A DNA stretch of 64,000 bases from RGIG1681 sp045594425 (GTDB lineage: Bacteria; Bacillota; Clostridia; Christensenellales; UBA1242): contig JAZNYK010000011.1 of NCBI GenBank assembly GCA_045594425.1, positions 1 through 64,000 on the forward strand, given 5' to 3'. The position numbers and the translations under genes are program-made. The notes under the pieces are model-generated. The model worked only from the letters and a program-made list of their open reading frames with translations. It was not told the origin of the DNA and did no database searches. This document shows, piece after piece, positions 21,648 to 27,987 of the stretch. Position 1 is the stretch's first letter, and each line of letters opens with the position of its first letter.

Positions 21648-22349
21648 CTATCTGTCAATCATGGCATCTCTGTTAAATTTATCTAAATCAAGTTCTTCTG
21701 ACTCTAAAAACAATCTTGGTTTGTATCCAAAATGTTCAGAAAAACCCTTAAAAAGTGTCATTGTTTTACATACCAAATTTCTGTTGTAAAGATTTTCTGG
21801 TGCAATTATTTTTGGATTTTCAATTACTTTTATTGTAATGATAAACTCGCCATTTTCTAAAGTAAAATCAAGTCTTTCAATATCAGCAGAGTTAACATAA
21901 CCAAAATTTTCTTCAAAATTATCTTCAAGTCTTGTTTTTGAAATATCCAATTTATCAATAAATGCTGTGAACCATGAATATTTGTTTTCAAACTTTGAAT
22001 AGTCTAAAAACTCATCATGTGTTGATATTGCTGAATAAATCATTTCAAGTTCTTCATTTGTAAAAATGTTTTTTGGTGGCAAATATTCCCTTGCAAAGTC
22101 TGCTGACTTAAACCAATGGTCTTTTCTAACTCCACCAACTTGACCAATGTCATGCAAAAGTTCAATGGTTTTTAAAATCAAAAGTTCTCTTTCAGAAAAT
22201 CCAAACAATGTTCCAAGCCTTTCAGCAAGGTCAAGCACACCATAAATATGTTTCATTCCATGACTTGATGGTGTGTGGTTTGTTTCGTCAATTGATTTGT
22301 ATTTAGAAATCACTTCATCATCATTTAACATTTGATTTATAAAATCCAT
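21648..22349 (-). CDS. HD-domain phosphohydrolase, 233 aa
   Basis: Predicted metal-dependent phosphohydrolase. A conserved His in GMKHIYGV near residue 31, the HD pair in ELLHDIGQV near residue 64, a later His/Asp in STHDEF near 110 and an Asp in FIDKLD near 130 outline the HD superfamily metal site. The substrate may be a nucleotide or cyclic nucleotide and cannot be read. The start at 22349 is chosen for GAGGTG just upstream. The longer frame runs through the promoter. First gene of the HD-map-136aa-GT-C operon. Confidence 0.8.
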   Translation of the reverse strand: MDFINQMLNDDEVISKYKSIDETNHTPSSHGMKHIYGVLDLAERLGTLFGFSERELLILKTIELLHDIGQVGGVRKDHWFKSADFAREYLPPKNIFTNEELEMIYSAISTHDEFLDYSKFENKYSWFTAFIDKLDISKTRLEDNFEENFGYVNSADIERLDFTLENGEFIITIKVIENPKIIAPENLYNRNLVCKTMTLFKGFSEHFGYKPRLFLESEELDLDKFNRDAMIDR

Positions 22350-22368
22350 ACTTTCACCTCTAACTGCA

Positions 22369-22398
22369 TTATAGCACAACAAAAATATATTTTTCAAT
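22369..22398 (-). promoter_or_regulatory. Promoter of HD-map operon
   Basis: On the minus strand TTGAAA, 18 bases, TATAAT about 20 bases before the start, immediately after the rplL terminator. Confidence 0.72.
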
Positions 22399-22400
22399 AA

Positions 22401-22425
22401 AAAAAGATGGGGTTTTCCCCATCTT
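22401..22425 (-). terminator. rplJL terminator
   Basis: On the minus strand GATGGGG, AAAA loop, CCCCATC followed by seven T. Confidence 0.9.
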
Positions 22426-22454
22426 GCTTCACACTTTATTAATTTTTGCTAAAA

Positions 22455-22823
22455 TTACTTAATTTCAACAGTAGCGCCTGCTTCTTTGAATTTAGCAGCC
22501 ATTTCTTCAGCAGCTTCTTTAGCAATGCCTTCTTTAACTTTGCTTGGAGCAGCTTCAACCATTGCTTTAGATTCAGCAAGTCCAAGACCTGTGATTTCTC
22601 TAACAACTTTAATAACTGCAATTTTGTTAGCACCAATTTCTTTCAAAATTACATCGAATTCTGTTTTTTCTTCAACTGCTTCAGCAGCACCTGCAGCAGG
22701 AGCAGCAACTGCCATAGCAGCAGCAGAAACTCCGAATTCTTCTTCAATTGCCTTAACAAGATCGTTAAGTTCAACAACTGTCATAGATTTGATATCTTCA
22801 ATAAACTTTTTAACATCTGCCAT
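22455..22823 (-). CDS. rplL: 50S ribosomal protein L7/L12
   Basis: Ribosomal stalk protein that recruits translation GTPases. 122 residues in the standard layout: an N-terminal dimerisation helix, an Ala/Pro/Gly-rich hinge at about 35-50, and the C-terminal domain with VIKVVREITGLGLAEAK-like residues that bind factors. AAGGAG ribosome site. It lies 77 bases after rplJ, in the usual rplJL order, and is made in several copies per ribosome. Confidence 0.98.
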   Translation of the reverse strand: MADVKKFIEDIKSMTVVELNDLVKAIEEEFGVSAAAMAVAAPAAGAAEAVEEKTEFDVILKEIGANKIAVIKVVREITGLGLAESKAMVEAAPSKVKEGIAKEAAEEMAAKFKEAGATVEIK

Positions 22824-22900
22824 TTTTATTTTCTCCTTAAAATGAATTTTTTATAAATTTTAAATTTTTATTTTTTGTTTAATAATTTGTTTGCGTTAAA

Positions 22901-23389
22901 TTACGCATTCTTTTTTGCAACTTCGCTAATACCAACAGCGAGCGAACGCATTGGGCTTGTAAGCATACCAAGAAGTTGAGCAACCAAAACATCTCTTGAT
23001 GGAATGTTTGCAAGTGTTGTGATTTCTGCAGTATCGTAATACTTGCCACTTACATAACCTGATTTCAATTTCAATTTACCATATTTCTTTGAACCATCAA
23101 GTGCAATTTTAGCAGGAGCAACTTCGTCGCTTCCATGGAATAATACAGCGGTTGTTCCTTCAAAGTCACTTGCAGGGAATTCAATACCAAGTTTATCAAA
23201 AGCAATCTTCATAAGTCTGTTTTTGTAAACTTTGTATGTTCCACCAGCGCTTCTAACTGTGTCACGAAGTTCTGTTGCTTGAGCAACTGTAAGTCCACGA
23301 TAATCAACAAGAACAATAGATTTTGCATCTTTTGCGAGTGATTCGATTTCACTTACAACAACTTTCTTATTTTCAAAATTTGCTGACAT
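22901..23389 (-). CDS. rplJ: 50S ribosomal protein L10
   Basis: Stalk base protein that anchors L7/L12 dimers on 23S rRNA. 162 residues, normal length. The N-terminal part carries the VVDYRGLTVAQ strand-turn. The C-terminal helix LLGMLTSPMRSLAVGISEVAK is shown here by its ends only and binds L12. GGAGGA ribosome site. Preceded by a long structured leader containing a terminator hairpin, which is the typical autoregulation site where the L10-L12 complex represses its own synthesis. Confidence 0.98.
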   Translation of the reverse strand: MSANFENKKVVVSEIESLAKDAKSIVLVDYRGLTVAQATELRDTVRSAGGTYKVYKNRLMKIAFDKLGIEFPASDFEGTTAVLFHGSDEVAPAKIALDGSKKYGKLKLKSGYVSGKYYDTAEITTLANIPSRDVLVAQLLGMLTSPMRSLAVGISEVAKKNA

Positions 23390-23414
23390 TGTTTATCCTC
23401 CTTATTTAGTGTGA

Positions 23415-23545
23415 AGATTAAAAAAACCTTATGCTCACAGGAACATAAGGATACAAATCAATATCATCATATTCCTCGGCAAGATATTAAGACACATTGC
23501 ATATAATGAATATGTCACTTGCTGTCTACGGCATTTATTCTTTTA
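23415..23545 (-). promoter_or_regulatory. L10 leader with attenuator
   Basis: The roughly 150-nt 5' untranslated region of rplJ holds several paired segments. It ends in a hairpin CCTTATG..CATAAGG (23427-23450) followed by seven T on the minus strand, a clear intrinsic terminator 30 bases before the ribosome site. L10 leaders of Gram-positive bacteria bind the L10-L12 complex. The hairpin suggests control by premature termination. The leader identity comes from position and layout, not from a covariance search. Confidence 0.75.
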
Positions 23546-23553
23546 ACAAAATT

Positions 23554-23581
23554 ATTATACCCGATATAAAAAAAATGTCAA
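23554..23581 (-). promoter_or_regulatory. rplJL promoter
   Basis: On the minus strand TTGACA, 16 bases, TATAAT, preceded by AAAAAAGTG like the rRNA promoters (AAAAAAGGTG). Suggests coordinated strong expression with rRNA. Confidence 0.82.
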
Positions 23582-23610
23582 CACTTTTTTGAAAAATTTT
23601 TAAATGGGTA

Positions 23611-23639
23611 TTGAAATCTGTTTTTGGGTATGTTACAAT
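23611..23639 (+). promoter_or_regulatory. Promoter of 213-aa gene
   Basis: TTGAAA, 17 bases, TACAAT, 24 bases before the start at 23663. Divergent from the rplJ promoter. Confidence 0.7.
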
Positions 23640-23662
23640 ATTATCGCATTAAGGAGAATTTT

Positions 23663-24304
23663 ATGAGCAAAGCAACCGTTTCGAAAGTTACGAAAGAAGA
23701 ATTGCAAGCCGAAAGACCTTACCTTGTTGCCTCAAAACAATCACCTGCTTCAGGTGAACAACAAAAGGCAAACAGGGCTAGCCTTTACTCAACTGAATAC
23801 ATCAAAAAACTTTCGATTCCAGAAATTGAAAAATTCTTCGAACAGTTCGATGTTTCAGCCTGCGCAAAAATACCTAATAATGAAGACCCAAAATTTGTGC
23901 TTGTTACTTGCAAAGATTTCAACGTAGTATTTTCAGATTATAGTTTCGTGTTTGATTTTTATCCAGGTGAATTTGCAAACACTGTCAAAGGCGAACAAAC
24001 TTTTGATTATGAAGCCTTTAAAAATTATTGTGACTTAACCGAAAGAACACCAGACCAAGTTATTTCAGAACTTATGACCATTGAACTTTTTGGTCAAAGA
24101 TTCCCATCATACTCAGAAAACAGAAAGAAAGTTAAGATGGAAGAAAACAGAATTGCCTTTGGGGCTCTTCCAAAGTCTTTAAGAAAAAGACTAAAAACTG
24201 CAAACGAAGCAAAAGAAAGTCAAATTGCATCAACACACAACAAACTTTATTTTGGTGACTATGCAGGCAACCCATATTTAATGGGCAATCAAGAAGACAA
24301 ATAA
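23663..24304 (+). CDS. Hypothetical protein, 213 aa
   Basis: Unrecognised cytosolic protein. Residues 1-40 are polar and probably disordered. Residues 50-110 alternate strands and helices (VTCKDFNVVFSDYSFVFDF). Residues 110-150 are helical. The C-terminal 50 residues are basic with an Asn/Gln tail. The start at 23663 is chosen for AAGGAG seven bases upstream; the 13 extra upstream codons overlap the -10 box. Monocistronic with a strong terminator. Its position, divergent from rplJL, gives no functional clue. Confidence 0.7.
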   Translation: MSKATVSKVTKEELQAERPYLVASKQSPASGEQQKANRASLYSTEYIKKLSIPEIEKFFEQFDVSACAKIPNNEDPKFVLVTCKDFNVVFSDYSFVFDFYPGEFANTVKGEQTFDYEAFKNYCDLTERTPDQVISELMTIELFGQRFPSYSENRKKVKMEENRIAFGALPKSLRKRLKTANEAKESQIASTHNKLYFGDYAGNPYLMGNQEDK

Positions 24305-24333
24305 AAAGAACCTTTTTGAAAGGTTCTTTTTTT
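24304..24333. terminator. Terminator between 213-aa gene and XRE gene
   Basis: AAAGAACCTTT, short loop, AAAGGTTCTTT plus T tract, overlapping the stop codon. Also usable from the convergent XRE gene. Confidence 0.87.
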
Positions 24334-24341
24334 ATTTCAAC

Positions 24342-24548
24342 TTAATAATCAACCAAGCCCAAAATATAGTCAACTGTTACATTATATAACCTTGACAATG
24401 CAATTAACATTTCAATTCCTGGTTCTAGTTTCCCTAATTCATATTTGCTATAATTCGAACGGTCAATCTTTAAATAGTCAGCAACGTATTGCTGTGTGAA
24501 TGAATGTTCTTTTCTTAATTCAACTAATCTTGCACAATATTCTTTCAT
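24342..24548 (-). CDS. XRE-family transcription regulator, 68 aa
   Basis: Minimal Cro/CI-type helix-turn-helix protein, essentially only the DNA-binding domain. Residues 5-60 carry the pattern RKEHSFTQQYVADYLKI, then SNYSKYELGK for the recognition helix, then the dimerisation helix PGIEMLIALSRLYNVTVDYI. Divergent from the broken short gene at 24633. A 19-bp perfect palindrome (24601-24619) in the shared intergenic region is the likely operator. Its sequence is not close to the second XRE gene at 24846, so the two regulators are not a recent duplication of each other. Confidence 0.88.
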   Translation of the reverse strand: MKEYCARLVELRKEHSFTQQYVADYLKIDRSNYSKYELGKLEPGIEMLIALSRLYNVTVDYILGLVDY

Positions 24549-24563
24549 AAATCCCTCTTATAT

Positions 24564-24592
24564 TTGACATTGTGCCACAATTACCCTAAAAT
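24564..24592 (+). promoter_or_regulatory. Promoter of broken short gene
   Basis: TTGACA, 17 bases, TAAAAT. The spacer ends in TTACCC, a half-site of the adjacent palindrome, so a regulator bound there would block the promoter. Confidence 0.72.
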
Positions 24593-24600
24593 ATGTCCTA

Positions 24601-24619
24601 TTGGGTAATAGTTACCCAA
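24601..24619. promoter_or_regulatory. Palindromic operator TTGGGTAATAGTTACCCAA
   Basis: Perfect 8-bp inverted repeat with a 3-base centre, between the -10 box and the ribosome binding site of the short gene and upstream of the divergent XRE gene. An extra TTACCC half-site lies at 24581. The arrangement is typical of an autoregulated XRE operator. Binding is inferred. Confidence 0.65.
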
Positions 24620-24632
24620 ATGCGGAGGAATT

Positions 24633-24833
24633 ATGCAACCTTATAATATAACAAGTAATAAAATGAAATTGTTAATCAGCAAAAAACAACAGGCACTTGC
24701 AAACTTGATTGCGGGTTTGGACGAATAACAATTCTTGCTATTACAAAAATATTTACAAATTGATGAACTATATCAAAAACGAAAATATGCTGAATTAATT
24801 AACACAATTTTGACAAACAAAAAGACAGGATAA
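24633..24833 (+). pseudogene. Truncated copy of the 25149 short gene
   Basis: Reads 31 codons from an ATG behind GGAGG, then meets TAA at 24726-24728 and continues in frame to a second stop at 24831. The translated remainder aligns with the intact 67-aa protein at 25149. Upstream of the stop the similarity is partial (LLISKKQQALANLI against VLISKRQDILAEFI). Downstream, 69 nt are identical. The stop falls where the intact copy has Asn. It keeps its promoter, operator and ribosome site, so either it decayed recently or the 31-residue peptide is the product. Confidence 0.75.
24755..24823 (+). repeat. 69-nt direct repeat, copy 1
   Basis: Identical over 69 nt to 25278-25346. Covers the 3' part of the broken short gene. 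Confidence 0.95.
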
Positions 24834-24848
24834 CTTCCCTGTCTTTTA
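24819..24848. terminator. Bidirectional terminator before second XRE gene
   Basis: AAAAAGACAGG, loop ATAACTT, CCTGTCTTTT, between the convergent broken short gene and the XRE gene ending at 24846. Confidence 0.82.
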
Positions 24849-25052
24849 ATTTTCTTTAAATAAAGTTTCAATTGAAACACCTAAGGTTTCCGCAATTTCT
24901 ATTATCATTTTTAAACTTACATTTATTTTTGCATTTTCAAGTTTGTTGATATAACTGGCATCCTTGCCCAGTCTTAAACTCAACTCATACGCAGATATAT
25001 TTTGCTTGATTCTTTCTTTTGCAACGTTTAAACCAAAAGTTTCAAATTTCAT
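24846..25052 (-). CDS. XRE-family transcription regulator, 68 aa
   Basis: Second minimal Cro/CI helix-turn-helix protein. Residues 12-62 hold RIKQNISAYELSLRLGK, then ASYINKLENAK for the recognition helix, then MIIEIAETLGVSIETLF. Divergent from the intact short gene at 25149, with nested inverted repeats between them. Together with 24342-24833 this makes two regulator/short-gene pairs in a row, inserted between rplJL and the rplA operon. The likely role is repression of itself and of the divergent gene. The partner's role is unknown. Confidence 0.88.
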   Translation of the reverse strand: MKFETFGLNVAKERIKQNISAYELSLRLGKDASYINKLENAKINVSLKMIIEIAETLGVSIETLFKEN

Positions 25053-25095
25053 AACTTAACCTCGGTTTTATTTTACAATGTAAATTTAATTGCAT

Positions 25096-25134
25096 AATTG
25101 ACTGACATTCTATATAATAGAATTATAGTCAATT
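25096..25134. promoter_or_regulatory. Nested inverted repeats over promoter of 25149 gene
   Basis: Outer arms AATTGACT (25096) and AGTCAATT (25127) enclose inner arms ATTCTAT (25107) and ATAGAAT (25117). TTGCAT at 25090, 17 bases and TATAAT at 25113 form the plus-strand promoter inside this structure. A regulator binding here would overlap the -10 box. The sequence differs from the operator of the first pair, matching the different regulator. Confidence 0.65.
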
Positions 25135-25148
25135 ATTTGGAGATTATT

Positions 25149-25352
25149 ATGAATAACAATGAAATTAAAGAAAAACCAAGCGAATATGAGGTATTAATTT
25201 CTAAAAGACAAGATATTTTAGCGGAATTTATTTCAAATCTAACTGAAAATCAATTTAAACTTTTCAAAAGATATCTGCAAATTGATGAACTATATCAAAA
25301 ACGAAAATATGCTGAATTAATTAACACAATTTTGACAAACAAAAAAAGATAG
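25149..25352 (+). CDS. Short helical protein paired with XRE regulator, 67 aa
   Basis: Unrecognised 67-residue protein, predicted to be all helical and lysine/glutamate rich, without cysteines or a membrane segment. The start at 25149 is supported by GGAG eight bases upstream. The last 23 codons are identical at the DNA level to the broken copy at 24755-24823. Divergent from an XRE regulator with an operator-like palindrome between them. Such regulator plus tiny partner pairs can be toxin-antitoxin, phage-remnant or quorum-type units. Nothing in the sequence decides which. Confidence 0.65.
   Translation: MNNNEIKEKPSEYEVLISKRQDILAEFISNLTENQFKLFKRYLQIDELYQKRKYAELINTILTNKKR
25278..25346 (+). 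repeat. 69-nt direct repeat, copy 2
   Basis: Identical to 24755-24823. Covers the 3' part of the intact short gene. Confidence 0.95.
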
Positions 25353-25371
25353 GGTTTTCCCTATCTTTTTA
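25341..25371. terminator. Bidirectional terminator, short gene and rplA
   Basis: AAAAGATAGGG, short loop, CCCTATCTTTTT. Ends both the plus-strand short gene and the minus-strand ribosomal operon. Confidence 0.85.
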
Positions 25372-25393
25372 TTTTTAGTTTTATACTCAAAAA

Positions 25394-26086
25394 CTATTTT
25401 GCACGATACATTGCTCTAACGCCAGGTCCCATTGTGCTAGCAAATGTAACAGACTTAATGTAAGTTCCTTTTGCTGCTTGTGGTTTTGCTTTTACAATAG
25501 CATCCATGAATGTTTCATAGTTTTCGTTGAGTTTTTCAACACCAAAACTCTTTTTACCGATAGCAGCGTGAACAATACCGAATTTGTCAACTCTGTATTC
25601 AACCTTACCTGCTTTAACGTCTTTGATTGCTTTTTCAACGTCCATAGTAACAGTGCCACTCTTTGGGTTTGGCATTAAGCCACGTGGTCCAAGAACACGA
25701 GCACATCTACCAACAACACCCATCATATCAGGAGTTGTGATACAAACGTCAAAGTCTAACCAACCTTCTTTCATGATTTTGTCAACGATTTCTTCAGCGC
25801 CAACGATGTCAGCACCTGCAGCCTTTGCAATGTCAGCCTTGTCACCTTTAGCGATAACAACAACTTTTTGAGTTTTACCAGTTCCGTTTGGAAGAACCAC
25901 AGAACCACGAACTTGTTGGTCAGCGTTTCTTGGGTCAACACCAAGACGAATGTGGATTTCGATTGTTTCATCGAATTTTGCAGTTGCAGTTTCGATTGCA
26001 AGAGCAAGAGCATCAGTTATTTCGTAGATTTTGCCTGCTTCGATTTTCTTAGCAGAGTTTACATAATTTTTGCCATATCTTTTCAT
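25394..26086 (-). CDS. rplA: 50S ribosomal protein L1
   Basis: Binds 23S rRNA at the L1 stalk and commonly represses its own operon by binding mRNA. 230 residues, standard length. The diagnostic segment GPRGLMPNPKSGTV is at about 125-140, and the N-terminal MKRYGKNY start fits the family. GGAGG ribosome site. It follows rplK by 15 bases and is the last gene of the rpmG-secE-nusG-rplK-rplA cluster. Confidence 0.98.
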   Translation of the reverse strand: MKRYGKNYVNSAKKIEAGKIYEITDALALAIETATAKFDETIEIHIRLGVDPRNADQQVRGSVVLPNGTGKTQKVVVIAKGDKADIAKAAGADIVGAEEIVDKIMKEGWLDFDVCITTPDMMGVVGRCARVLGPRGLMPNPKSGTVTMDVEKAIKDVKAGKVEYRVDKFGIVHAAIGKKSFGVEKLNENYETFMDAIVKAKPQAAKGTYIKSVTFASTMGPGVRAMYRAK

Positions 26087-26101
26087 AATCTAACGCCCTC
26101 C

Positions 26102-26533
26102 TTATTCTTCTACAGTAACGCCCATAGAGCGTGCTGTTCCTTTAACCATGCTCATAGCAGATTCAAGAGAAGTTGTGTTAAGATCAGGCAATTTGATTTT
26201 TGCAATCTTTTCAACTTGTTCTTTGGTTAATTTTCCGACTTTGTTTTTGTTTGGTACGCCACTAGCCTTGTCAAGTCCAAGTTCTTTCATAACAAGAACT
26301 GCAACTGGTGGAGTTTTTGTGATAAATTCAAAACTTCTATCTTCATAGATTGTCATAACAACAGGGATTACCAAGCCCTCTTGTCCAGCAGTTTTTGCGT
26401 TAAAATCCTTAACAAATTGTCCAATGTTGATACCATGAGGTCCAAGAGAAGAACCGATTGGAGGACCAGCAGTTGCTTTTGCTGCTGGGATTTGGATTTT
26501 TACGACTGCTTTAATTTTCTTTTTTGCTGCCAT
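26102..26533 (-). CDS. rplK: 50S ribosomal protein L11
   Basis: Binds the GTPase-associated centre of 23S rRNA. 143 residues. The N-terminal proline-rich KIQIPAAKATAGPPIGSSLG region (given in part) and LGPHGINI motif are at residues 10-40. The C-terminal RNA-binding domain ends with SMGVTVEE. AAAGGAG ribosome site. The intergenic region before it (26534-26641) carries a stem like known L1 regulatory sites. Confidence 0.98.
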   Translation of the reverse strand: MAAKKKIKAVVKIQIPAAKATAGPPIGSSLGPHGINIGQFVKDFNAKTAGQEGLVIPVVMTIYEDRSFEFITKTPPVAVLVMKELGLDKASGVPNKNKVGKLTKEQVEKIAKIKLPDLNTTSLESAMSMVKGTARSMGVTVEE

Positions 26534-26561
26534 AATTTCTCCTTTATTCTTTACGAATAAC

Positions 26562-26601
26562 GTGGTTTCAATGAAGCACTAACAAATTTTACTTCTCCCA
26601 C
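26562..26601 (-). promoter_or_regulatory. Possible L1-binding leader of rplK
   Basis: On the minus strand GTGGGAGAAG and GCTTC..CCACG can pair (GTGG with CCAC, GAAG with CTTC), upstream of the rplK ribosome site. GGGAG-containing stems with CCACG before rplK are known L1 autoregulation sites in other bacteria. The match here is by eye only. Confidence 0.45.
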
Positions 26602-26641
26602 ATATATATAAACGGACGGCAATCCGAATATACCAAAATAA

Positions 26642-27181
26642 TTAGTCAATGACTTCGATTTGAGCAAAATCAACATCAACAGGTGTTGGTCTGCCAAACA
26701 TTTCAACTTCAACTTTGCATTTTGACGCTTCTGCATCAACAGATAAAACTGTTCCAACAAAACCATCAAGTGCACCACTTGTCATTTTAACTTTTTGACC
26801 TGCTTCAACTTTGATGTCTACAACAACAGGTTCAAGTTTCATTTTCTTAACTTCTTCGTCAGTGAGTGGAAGTGGACGACCTTGTGGGCCTACAAATCCT
26901 GTAACACCACGAGAGTTAACAATTGTGTGCCACAAACTATCTGTGTATCGCATTTTAATCAAAATATAGCAAGGAAAGAGTTTTCTTTCAACGGCTTTCT
27001 TTTTGCCATTTTTGCCTTCTTCGATAACTGTTTCCATTGGAATTTTAACTTCCATGATATAGTCATGAAGATTGTTCTTTTCAATACACTTATTTAAGTT
27101 GTCAACAGCCATTGCTTCATAACCAGTGAATGTGTGAAGCACATACCATCTTGGTTCATCTAATTTTGATGTATCTATCAT
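26642..27181 (-). CDS. nusG: Transcription factor NusG
   Basis: Binds RNA polymerase and modulates pausing, termination and antitermination. The NGN domain is at residues 8-120, with WYVLHTFTGYE near the start and the PCYILIKM strand in the middle. A C-terminal KOW domain at about 128-179 has SGALDGFVGTV. 179 residues, typical. AAGGA ribosome site. Placed between secE and rplK, the common arrangement. Confidence 0.97.
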   Translation of the reverse strand: MIDTSKLDEPRWYVLHTFTGYEAMAVDNLNKCIEKNNLHDYIMEVKIPMETVIEEGKNGKKKAVERKLFPCYILIKMRYTDSLWHTIVNSRGVTGFVGPQGRPLPLTDEEVKKMKLEPVVVDIKVEAGQKVKMTSGALDGFVGTVLSVDAEASKCKVEVEMFGRPTPVDVDFAQIEVID

Positions 27182-27211
27182 AATACTTCCTTCTGCGAAT
27201 GGTTCGCATAA

Positions 27212-27574
27212 TTAAATCTTCGTAATAAGTTTCAAAATCCATGAAACGAGAGTGTCAATGCCAAGGGTTGCAAGCATAAAAACACCTACCACTACCAAAA
27301 CTGCGCCTGTTTGTTTGCACACTTTTGCGAAGGTTGGCCAATTTACTTTTTTGAGTTCAGAAACAACTTCTTTGCCAAAGTTTCTTTTTGGCTTGTCGTT
27401 CTTTGACTTTTTCTTGCCTTGTTTTGAGACCTTTTTGTCAGCCTTTGAGTTTTGTGCAGTCTTGTCAGCCTTTTCAGCCTTTTTTGCTTTTTTGCTGTCA
27501 ACCACTGTCAACACTTCTTCAGACTTTTCCATTTCTACGGTTTCTTTTGTAGGCTTATTTTTATTTTTTGCCAT
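27212..27574 (-). CDS. secE: Preprotein translocase subunit SecE
   Basis: Essential membrane subunit of the SecYEG channel. The family core is the C-terminal 55 residues: EVVSELKKVNWPT, then one transmembrane helix (GAVLVVVGVFMLATLG) and a short tail. The first 65 residues are an unusually long Lys/Ala/Ser extension, very basic and probably disordered, roughly doubling the usual single-helix SecE length. AGGAG ribosome site. It begins 12 bases after rpmG. Confidence 0.93.
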   Translation of the reverse strand: MAKNKNKPTKETVEMEKSEEVLTVVDSKKAKKAEKADKTAQNSKADKKVSKQGKKKSKNDKPKRNFGKEVVSELKKVNWPTFAKVCKQTGAVLVVVGVFMLATLGIDTLVSWILKLITKI

Positions 27575-27586
27575 TACGCTCTCCTA

Positions 27587-27736
27587 CTATTTAGATTCTT
27601 TGTGAACTGTATGCTTTTTGCAGTTTGGACAGAACTTATTGAAGTTTAATCTATCTGGGTCGTTCTTTTTGTTTTTAAAACTTTCATAGTTGCGATTTTT
27701 ACATTCTGTGCATTCTAAAGTAATTCTGTTTCTCAT
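27587..27736 (-). CDS. rpmG: 50S ribosomal protein L33
   Basis: Small 49-residue ribosomal protein. Two cysteine pairs (CTEC near residue 9 and CPNC near 37) form a zinc ribbon, so it is the zinc-binding form of L33. It begins MRNRITLEC and contains NYESFKNKKND, both typical. The start at 27736 has GAGGAG upstream. Two consecutive stop codons end it. First gene of the operon leading to secE, nusG, rplK and rplA. Confidence 0.95.
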   Translation of the reverse strand: MRNRITLECTECKNRNYESFKNKKNDPDRLNFNKFCPNCKKHTVHKESK

Positions 27737-27787
27737 AATTTTTCTCCTCAAAAAATTAACACCTACCTTGCGGTTTGGTGCTTTATC

Positions 27788-27816
27788 ATATTAACACACA
27801 AAAAAACCGCTGTCAA
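27788..27816 (-). promoter_or_regulatory. Promoter of rpmG-secE-nusG-rplKA operon
   Basis: On the minus strand TTGACA, 17 bases, TAATAT, about 50 bases before rpmG. Confidence 0.75.
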
Positions 27817-27951
27817 TAGAAAACTTTAACATTTCGCTCAAAATGTTAAAATTTTAGGTAGTATTAAATTCGTTATCATTCTAATACTTAATTTTTTAAA
27901 AGTCAATGGTTTTAGAAATTTAATAGATAACAAAAAATCTGTTTTTGTTTA

Positions 27952-27981
27952 TTGAAATATACTTTTTTGATATGGTATAAT
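27952..27981 (+). promoter_or_regulatory. Promoter positioned for a leaderless transcript
   Basis: TTGAAA, 18 bases, TATAAT with an extended TG before the -10. The -10 ends six bases before the ATG at 27988, so transcription would start at the initiation codon itself. Confidence 0.72.
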
Positions 27982-27987
27982 GATATT

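Noticed and set aside
22446..22856. Long frames opposite rplL
   Set aside because: Antisense shadows of a well-supported ribosomal protein gene with biased codon use.
24342..25371. Prophage or integrative element
   Set aside because: Two XRE genes and short partners only; no integrase, transposase, attachment repeats or terminal inverted repeats.
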